This document shows positions 58,906 to 64,000 of a stretch of DNA of 64,000 bases, piece by piece (the stretch's first letter is position 1; the number at the start of each line of letters is the position of its first letter). The stretch comes from JBHEBG01 sp046557915. Its GTDB lineage: Bacteria > Bacteroidota > Bacteroidia > Flavobacteriales > Flavobacteriaceae. The notes beneath the pieces are model-generated. The model saw nothing but the letters and a program-made list of their open reading frames with translations. It was not told the DNA's origin and made no database searches. The translations under genes and the position numbers were made by a program. Location: contig NZ_JBHEBG010000001.1 in the NCBI RefSeq assembly GCF_046557915.1, positions 992,001 through 1,056,000 on the forward strand. Reading direction: 5' to 3'.

Positions 58906-59868
58906 ATGAAAAAAAATGTTGCCTATCATATTTTGTTTTGGCTCTTCATCTTTGGAATGATTCTGGATTCCATGTTGTATGATTACGAGTTGGAAGAAGC
59001 CATTTTGTTTAGCCTCCTAGAATGTTTTATCAACGCTTTTATTGCTTACGCAAATTTGCTTTTTTTTATACCAAAATATTTTGAAAGAAAGGGAAAGCTT
59101 GTTTATATCATTAGCATAATTGTTTTTTTCGTATTCCTTTTTGTCCCTTACTATCTAACAGGTTTAGAATATTATTTGCTGGATGTTATTTCATTTGCCC
59201 TTGAATTCACCTCTTTTATTTTAGTTTCTTTCTTGTTTTGGAGGGTCAATCAATATGAGTTGGAAAAAAAAAGAGGCTTGGCATTGAGCAACGAGAAATT
59301 AAAAGCGGAGTTGCTACTTTTAAAGTCTCAGGTAAGTCCGCACTTTTTATTTAATACCTTAAATAATATATACTCTTTAAGCCTTGAAAAACATGACCAC
59401 GCGCCAATAATGATTGAAAAATTATCGGAAATTCTGAGATACCTCATTTACGAAGGTAAAAAGGAAGTTGTGCCATTGGAAAAAGAAGCCAGTTTGGTTA
59501 AAGAATACGTTGCCTTACAATTATTAAAAAACATGAAGGGGAAAGAGCAAATAGAACTGGCAATTGAAGGAGTTGAACAACATCATAAAATAGCGCCACT
59601 AATTTTGGTTAACTTAGCGGAGAATTGTTTTAAGCATGGCGATATTAACTATAATCCTAACGGTTTTTTACAAATTAAGCTCACGGTGAAAGACGATGTT
59701 TTATATTTTAAAACCATAAATTCCTTTCAACAAAACAAGAAAGATGTTGGAATCGGAATAACCAATATTCGAGAGCAGTTGAAGTATAGTTATCCAAATA
59801 TGCATCAATTTGAGATTCATAAAGAATTGAAGACGTTTGAGGTGTCATTAACCATAGATCTACTCTAA
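58906..59868 (+). CDS. LytS-type sensor histidine kinase
   Basis: A 320-residue membrane kinase. About four transmembrane helices occupy residues 5-120, followed by a linker and a PF06580-type kinase domain. The phosphoacceptor is His146 in SPHFLFNTLNN, and the ATP-site motifs are VNLAENCFKHGD (N box) and GIGITNIREQL (G box). No periplasmic sensor domain is visible, so the stimulus is unknown. The stop is directly followed by the response regulator start. Confidence 0.92.
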   Translation: MKKNVAYHILFWLFIFGMILDSMLYDYELEEAILFSLLECFINAFIAYANLLFFIPKYFERKGKLVYIISIIVFFVFLFVPYYLTGLEYYLLDVISFALEFTSFILVSFLFWRVNQYELEKKRGLALSNEKLKAELLLLKSQVSPHFLFNTLNNIYSLSLEKHDHAPIMIEKLSEILRYLIYEGKKEVVPLEKEASLVKEYVALQLLKNMKGKEQIELAIEGVEQHHKIAPLILVNLAENCFKHGDINYNPNGFLQIKLTVKDDVLYFKTINSFQQNKKDVGIGITNIREQLKYSYPNMHQFEIHKELKTFEVSLTIDLL

Positions 59869-60600
59869 TTGGATAAGTATAAATGTTTAATTGTCGAAGA
59901 TGAGGTTTTGGCGCAAAACCTTTTGAAAAATTACCTTTCAAAAATTCCTGATATTGAGGTAGCTGGCACCTGCCAAACTGCTATGGAAGCGCTTTCTTTT
60001 ATTAAAAACGAAACTATTGATATACTACTGCTTGATATTCAAATGCCCGACTTAACTGGGATAGAATTAATGCGAGCCATTCAAGACCCACCTTTGACCA
60101 TACTAATTACTGCTTACTCAGAATACGCTTTAGAAGGTTATGAGTTGAATGTAGTAGATTATTTATTAAAGCCTGTAAAATTTGATAGGTTCTTTATGGC
60201 TATCGCAAAAGTGTTGGAGTTGTTAAATCAAAAAAAGTTAAAAAAAGATAACTCCAGCCCAGATACCGATATTGCACTTGACTATATTTTTGTAAAATCG
60301 GGCTACAAAGCCATAAAAGTAAGATTTGAAGAGATACTGTACATTGAGAGTTTGCAAAAATATGTGCAATTTAAATGTAAAGACACACAGGTAACCACTT
60401 TAATGAGTCTATCAAAATTGGATGAAATTCTACCAACAAAAGATTTTCTACGAATTCAAAAATCATTTATCGCCAATTTGAACCATATAGCTGGTATTGA
60501 GGGAAACCGGTTAATCATGATCAATAAGGACAAAATTCCTATTAGTAAATCTATAAAACCATATTTAATTCAACTCTTGGATAAGAACAAGCTTCTTTAG
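59869..60600 (+). CDS. LytTR-type response regulator
   Basis: A 243-residue regulator with a TTG start placed immediately after the kinase stop (TAATTG), so the two are translationally coupled. The receiver domain (residues 3-120) has phosphoacceptor Asp56 in LLLDIQMPD, Asp11/Glu12 in VEDE, and Lys near 104 (LLKPVKFD). The LytTR DNA-binding domain follows (about 140-240, FEEILYIESLQKYVQFKC; FIANLNHIAGIEGNR). Its target operons are unknown. Confidence 0.93.
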   Translation: MDKYKCLIVEDEVLAQNLLKNYLSKIPDIEVAGTCQTAMEALSFIKNETIDILLLDIQMPDLTGIELMRAIQDPPLTILITAYSEYALEGYELNVVDYLLKPVKFDRFFMAIAKVLELLNQKKLKKDNSSPDTDIALDYIFVKSGYKAIKVRFEEILYIESLQKYVQFKCKDTQVTTLMSLSKLDEILPTKDFLRIQKSFIANLNHIAGIEGNRLIMINKDKIPISKSIKPYLIQLLDKNKLL

Positions 60601-60642
60601 ATACTTTTATGTTCTTAGATCATTTTCAACAAAGCACAACAA

Positions 60643-60666
60643 GCATATTAATTGATGATAATATGC
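60643..60666 (+). terminator. Weak hairpin after the response regulator
   Basis: GCATATTA (60643-60650) pairs exactly with TAATATGC (60659-60666) around an 8-base loop. There is no T-run, so it is only a tentative terminator. Confidence 0.25.
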
Positions 60667-60793
60667 CCACTGTTTCATTAAACCGCCGATTTATTGTACC
60701 GGTTGGAAAGCATAGCAAAGCTCCTTAAAACCATGCCTCAGGATTAACTTAAAAAGACTTGTTTCTTAACTCAATTCTTTGGCGCAATAGAAA

Positions 60794-61681
60794 TTAAAAA
60801 TCATAGGCCACATAAGCTTGATTGATTACTCTAAATTCAGCTGTTTCATTTATTACATTATCAAATGCTGCATAATCAATCCAAACAAAACCATTATCTC
60901 CCCAATCTGTTCCCCAGGAATTGACAACTTTGAAGGCATTGTACTTATCTGAATAACCAACAACTAGCATAGCGTGGCATCTGCCTAAACTATAATCTAC
61001 CAAATGTTCTCTGTACGCTGTAAGTCCAAAATTATCGGTCTTACCAAATTCAGAAGATAAATATGCCAGGATGATAACAGGTGTTTGTTGATTGATAAGA
61101 CCTTTCATTTCATTAACCATATTTTCCCCACTCAAACATTTATAGTCACTGATTCTATTTTGTAATGCCTGTTCATCATGTTCTTCTGTTGGTTGCCTAT
61201 CACAATTTGTATCTGAATACGGAAAAGAGCTCCAAGAACAAACGCCTTTGGTTTTAAGTAGATCAAGGGTTTCCACTATTGCAGTTTCCGCACAATTCCC
61301 TTTGGTGATCTGATTGTATGTATAGGCGGGACTCGTTACGTCCGAAACGGTAAAATCTGTTTCAGATTCTATTTTTTCTTGAAGTGATTTCATGTAATAA
61401 CTAATTGCCCAGGAAACACAGGAACCTTGCTGTCCCTGATTTCTTATTGGGGGTAATAAATGTGATAGATCAAAATTATCTGGCAAATCATCCGGAACAT
61501 CAAAATTCACAAGCACACTAGCATTATGATTCCCATATTCTCCATTTCCAATGCATATTCCACCTGTTGCAAATTCAGAATCCTCATTTGAACTTTCTAA
61601 AAGTGAACCTGAACCCACAGGCTCAAATTCGCAGGAGATCATTAATATTACAATTAGGCAAAAGAATTTAGTCTTTCTCAT
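60794..61681 (-). CDS. Papain-like (C1) cysteine peptidase lipoprotein
   Basis: A 295-residue protein with a lipobox Cys17 (LMISCEFE). The C1 catalytic set is Gln82, Cys88 (QGSCVSWAISYY), His236 (GRCHAMLVVGYS) and Asn254 (VVNSWGTDWGDNGF), all in the expected order. A linker precedes the catalytic domain (residues 18-65) without an obvious I29 propeptide. It is likely active outside the cytoplasm, trimming peptides or envelope proteins. It lies 266 bases from the TonB receptor gene, which is transcribed in the same direction and could supply peptides for uptake (inference). Confidence 0.9.
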   Translation of the reverse strand: MRKTKFFCLIVILMISCEFEPVGSGSLLESSNEDSEFATGGICIGNGEYGNHNASVLVNFDVPDDLPDNFDLSHLLPPIRNQGQQGSCVSWAISYYMKSLQEKIESETDFTVSDVTSPAYTYNQITKGNCAETAIVETLDLLKTKGVCSWSSFPYSDTNCDRQPTEEHDEQALQNRISDYKCLSGENMVNEMKGLINQQTPVIILAYLSSEFGKTDNFGLTAYREHLVDYSLGRCHAMLVVGYSDKYNAFKVVNSWGTDWGDNGFVWIDYAAFDNVINETAEFRVINQAYVAYDF

Positions 61682-61803
61682 TTCGGTTCGTTCAAATTAT
61701 TTCCTATGAGCGTATATGATAAAAATATTCAATTCAGTTCAATGATTCTTCCAAGCTAAAAGTTTCTTGAAATAGCAATTTTGACCTAGCTTAATAACGT
61801 AGA

Positions 61804-61843
61804 CCCTGTCCTTAAATTGTTCTATTTACAGAACAAGACCAGG
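61804..61843. other. Hairpin-forming sequence upstream of the peptidase gene
   Basis: Perfect inverted repeat TTGTTCT/AGAACAA (61817-61823, 61830-61836), flanked by CCTG/CCAGG. A T-run follows on the plus strand, so as a terminator it would point against the genes here. Its role is unclear; it lies between the receptor stop and the peptidase start. Confidence 0.3.
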
Positions 61844-61947
61844 TTTTTATTGGTGTACTCCCCTAATGAAATGGTAACTTGTAAAGGTATTGGAAGTTGA
61901 GATTACCTTTTGAGTGTGTTTGGTACGATAGGTATTCTGTTAAAAGC

Positions 61948-64000
61948 TTAAAATCTTTTTTGTCCTGAAAATTCCATAGCCTCACCTTTCCCGAAACCAA
62001 AACTGATTCCGAAAGTTACAAAACGACCCCGCTGACTGAAATTCCTAAGATAGAAATCGGGTTGATTGGTGACACTTTCCCTAATCCGGGATGCAAATAC
62101 ATCTCTAATGCTCAAGTTTAAAATGGCCTTTCCTTTTAAAATCTTCTTTCTTGCACCAAAATCCATAAATAGGTTTTCAGTGATTTCTTGTTGAAAAGTT
62201 CTAAAACCAGAGCGATAATTACCCATTAGTTCAATATCGATATCCGAAGGAAGTTTAATCTTACTGGTAAGCCTTGTTGACCATTGGTCGCCCTTGAAAT
62301 CAAAGGAAGTACCCTCAAACGAGCCTTTACGCACAAAATGTCTAAGGTTGAAATCGTTGGTAAACGACAGCCAATTGGTAGGAATGTACTTTGCGTTGAA
62401 CTCGATACCTGTGGTATTATTTATGCCTATGTTCTCTGGGCGCGAGATACTTACATTATCTTCGAAGACGACCACTCGCTCCACCACATCTACGGTATGG
62501 CGATAGAATACGCCCAAGTTCATGGAGACCTTGCCCAGCGTGTATATACTCGTAATTTCGTAGCTATCGGTAAACTCGGGCTGTAGGTTGGGATTTCCAG
62601 TACGGATATTAAAATTATTACGAATGTTAAAGAAAGGATTTAAGTCCCATAATCTTGGACGAAATATCCGTTTGGAATACCCAGCTTGCAGCGAGAGATT
62701 ATCGTTCACTTTATAAGAAGTATGTCCGCTAGGGAAAAAATTGGCATACCTTTGATCGTTACTTTCATTTGTGTTCTGCAAGAGTGTCCCTACATCGGTC
62801 TCCTCAAAACGCCCTCCCAGTTTCAATCCCCATTTATCACCTTCATAAGCAGCCGTTACATAAATGCCCAACACCTTTTGTGTCCATTCAAACACACTGG
62901 TCAAATCAGGATTCTCCACAAAACCAATCCCGTCAAAATCACTAATGGCAAAGTCGTTCTTTACATCATTGATTTGATATTGACTCCCGGTTTCAATGGT
63001 ATATTTTTCTGCCCAAGGATGTGTATAGTCGAGTTTGAAGATGTAATCGGCTTGACTAAAATCTGTTCGAGTCTGTTGTTGCATGTCCTCGTTATTGCCA
63101 ATAGTGGTGGTATTTGTAAAATCGGAAGACTGGTCTTTGGCAAAGAGATTACCTGTTGCACTAATCAACAAAGATTGATCTTCGTTTCCTTCAAAATCTT
63201 TTTTGTATTGTAGTTCATAGGAGTATTTAGGGTTGGTGGCGGTCGTTAACTCACGACGATCAAATGCATCGGTTATGGAATTTCCCGAATCGAAGGTGCT
63301 GAAAACTGCATCAGAATTTTCCTTTTCCCATTCGTATGCAAAATTCCCAGAAAGGGTCAGTACGTTATATTCATTAATATGGTAATCAGTGCCAAGAATG
63401 AGGTTGAAAAAGGTTTCGTTCTTATCGCTTTGTCCGGAACTGTTAATAGCAGTATTTTCAACCAAATTTCGATTTTCACTTTCATCGTCACTTGGGAAGG
63501 TTCTACGACCAAAACCCAACTGACTAAATAAATTGAATTTCTCGGTACGTCTATTTAAGCTAAGGCCAAGGCTGTGGTTATTGGGGACGCCCGTGTTCAA
63601 CGTAACCGAACCATTCAGTCCTTTTTTCTCCTCCTTCTTCAAAACGATATTGATGATACCCGAAGTTCCTTCGGCATCGTATTTGGCTGATGGGTTGGTG
63701 ATTACTTCAATACGTTCTATCATGTCTGCGGTAAGGGTGCCAAGGGCATTGCCTTGTTCATTGGCTATGACCGAAGGTTTTCCATTGATGAGCATCTGTA
63801 CACCCTGGCTACCCCGTAAGCTTACCTGTCCTTCGATGTTAACATTGACAGATGGTACATTGTTCAATACCTCCAGGGCACTTGCCCCGGTACTGCTCAA
63901 ATCAGCTCCCACATTGAAAACGCGTTTGTCAAGTTTGAATACTGTTTGGGAAATTTCACCTTCAACTACAACTTCCTTCAACTGTTGGGTATCTTCCGCA
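61948..64000 (-). CDS. TonB-dependent outer-membrane receptor, 5' end beyond window
   Basis: At least 684 residues of a receptor of the outer-membrane beta-barrel (PF14905-like) group. It enters the window already in the plug domain (VEGEISQTVFKLDKRVF; VLNNVPSVNVNIEGQVSLRG; MLINGKPSVI) and the barrel starts near KKGLNGSVTLNTG. The C-terminal aromatic signature (FVTFGISFGFGKGEA) is near the end. It would move a substrate across the outer membrane with TonB energy. No SusD-like gene is adjacent. The frame remains open to the last base of the window; a TTG at 63981 is not a real start because the frame continues upstream (AEDTQQ). Confidence 0.93.
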   Translation of the reverse strand, partial: AEDTQQLKEVVVEGEISQTVFKLDKRVFNVGADLSSTGASALEVLNNVPSVNVNIEGQVSLRGSQGVQMLINGKPSVIANEQGNALGTLTADMIERIEVITNPSAKYDAEGTSGIINIVLKKEEKKGLNGSVTLNTGVPNNHSLGLSLNRRTEKFNLFSQLGFGRRTFPSDDESENRNLVENTAINSSGQSDKNETFFNLILGTDYHINEYNVLTLSGNFAYEWEKENSDAVFSTFDSGNSITDAFDRRELTTATNPKYSYELQYKKDFEGNEDQSLLISATGNLFAKDQSSDFTNTTTIGNNEDMQQQTRTDFSQADYIFKLDYTHPWAEKYTIETGSQYQINDVKNDFAISDFDGIGFVENPDLTSVFEWTQKVLGIYVTAAYEGDKWGLKLGGRFEETDVGTLLQNTNESNDQRYANFFPSGHTSYKVNDNLSLQAGYSKRIFRPRLWDLNPFFNIRNNFNIRTGNPNLQPEFTDSYEITSIYTLGKVSMNLGVFYRHTVDVVERVVVFEDNVSISRPENIGINNTTGIEFNAKYIPTNWLSFTNDFNLRHFVRKGSFEGTSFDFKGDQWSTRLTSKIKLPSDIDIELMGNYRSGFRTFQQEITENLFMDFGARKKILKGKAILNLSIRDVFASRIRESVTNQPDFYLRNFSQRGRFVTFGISFGFGKGEAMEFSGQKRF

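Noticed and set aside
1..64000. CRISPR arrays, rRNA genes, riboswitches, toxin-antitoxin pairs
   Set aside because: Looked for regular direct repeats, rRNA sequence, and known leader structures by eye; none found.

Overview
The window looks like a chromosome segment of a marine-type Flavobacteriaceae bacterium (Bacteroidota). Support comes from type IX secretion (T9SS) C-terminal sorting domains (8240-9925, 42349-46131), TAnnTTTG-type promoters instead of Shine-Dalgarno signals, a LigD-independent PdeM/Lhr-like helicase pair, DUF1800-DUF1501, an OlsF-like bifunctional acyltransferase, many Bacteroidota-style short-spaced lipoproteins and the run ribF-HTTM-serS-TPR-DUF4286-rsmA-mgtE. The genus cannot be fixed from the sequence alone. 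No plasmid, phage, transposase, integrase or CRISPR genes were seen.

Left edge, 1-2.3 kb: an accessory stretch of three unrelated minus-strand genes (a partial lipoprotein with an apparent frameshift, a Sel1-repeat protein, a two-helix membrane protein). Two large, imperfectly palindromic elements (178-304 and 1116-1305) with the same ends separate them, each lying just 3' of one gene and 5' of the next. This resembles a gene-cassette array with attC-like sites, and is the most unusual structure in the window.

2.4-49.2 kb: ordinary core chromosome. It holds a short SSB, ferritin, PAP2 phosphatase, a histone-deacetylase-like enzyme, metG, a DUF1800/DUF1501 secretion pair, YraN, an ACT-domain protein, a TlpA-like thioredoxin, mfd, a class V aminotransferase, pdeM and its helicase, fbp, a GNAT-aspartate kinase pair, the OlsF-like acyltransferase, an arsR-DUF6428-GNAT-arsC arsenic operon without a pump, small stress or housekeeping genes, a 2-hydroxyacid dehydrogenase, mgtE, rsmA, a DUF4286-GGCT fusion, serS, ribF, a very large secreted metallopeptidase and the prs-rplY-pth operon.

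49.3-56.3 kb: tRNA-Leu(CAA) with its terminator, followed at once by a ~123-bp sequence that recurs as a direct copy (about 94% identical) at 56.15 kb. The 6.6 kb between the copies carries two amidohydrolases, an ABC-type permease with a PPD2 prefix, and a PadR regulator with a 15-bp perfect inverted repeat upstream. It looks like an inserted or duplicated island at a tRNA 3' end.

56.3-64 kb: exported amine oxidase and agmatine deiminase (possible polyamine use outside the cytoplasm), a LytS/LytTR-type two-component pair, a papain-like lipoprotein peptidase and a TonB-dependent outer-membrane receptor cut by the window end.
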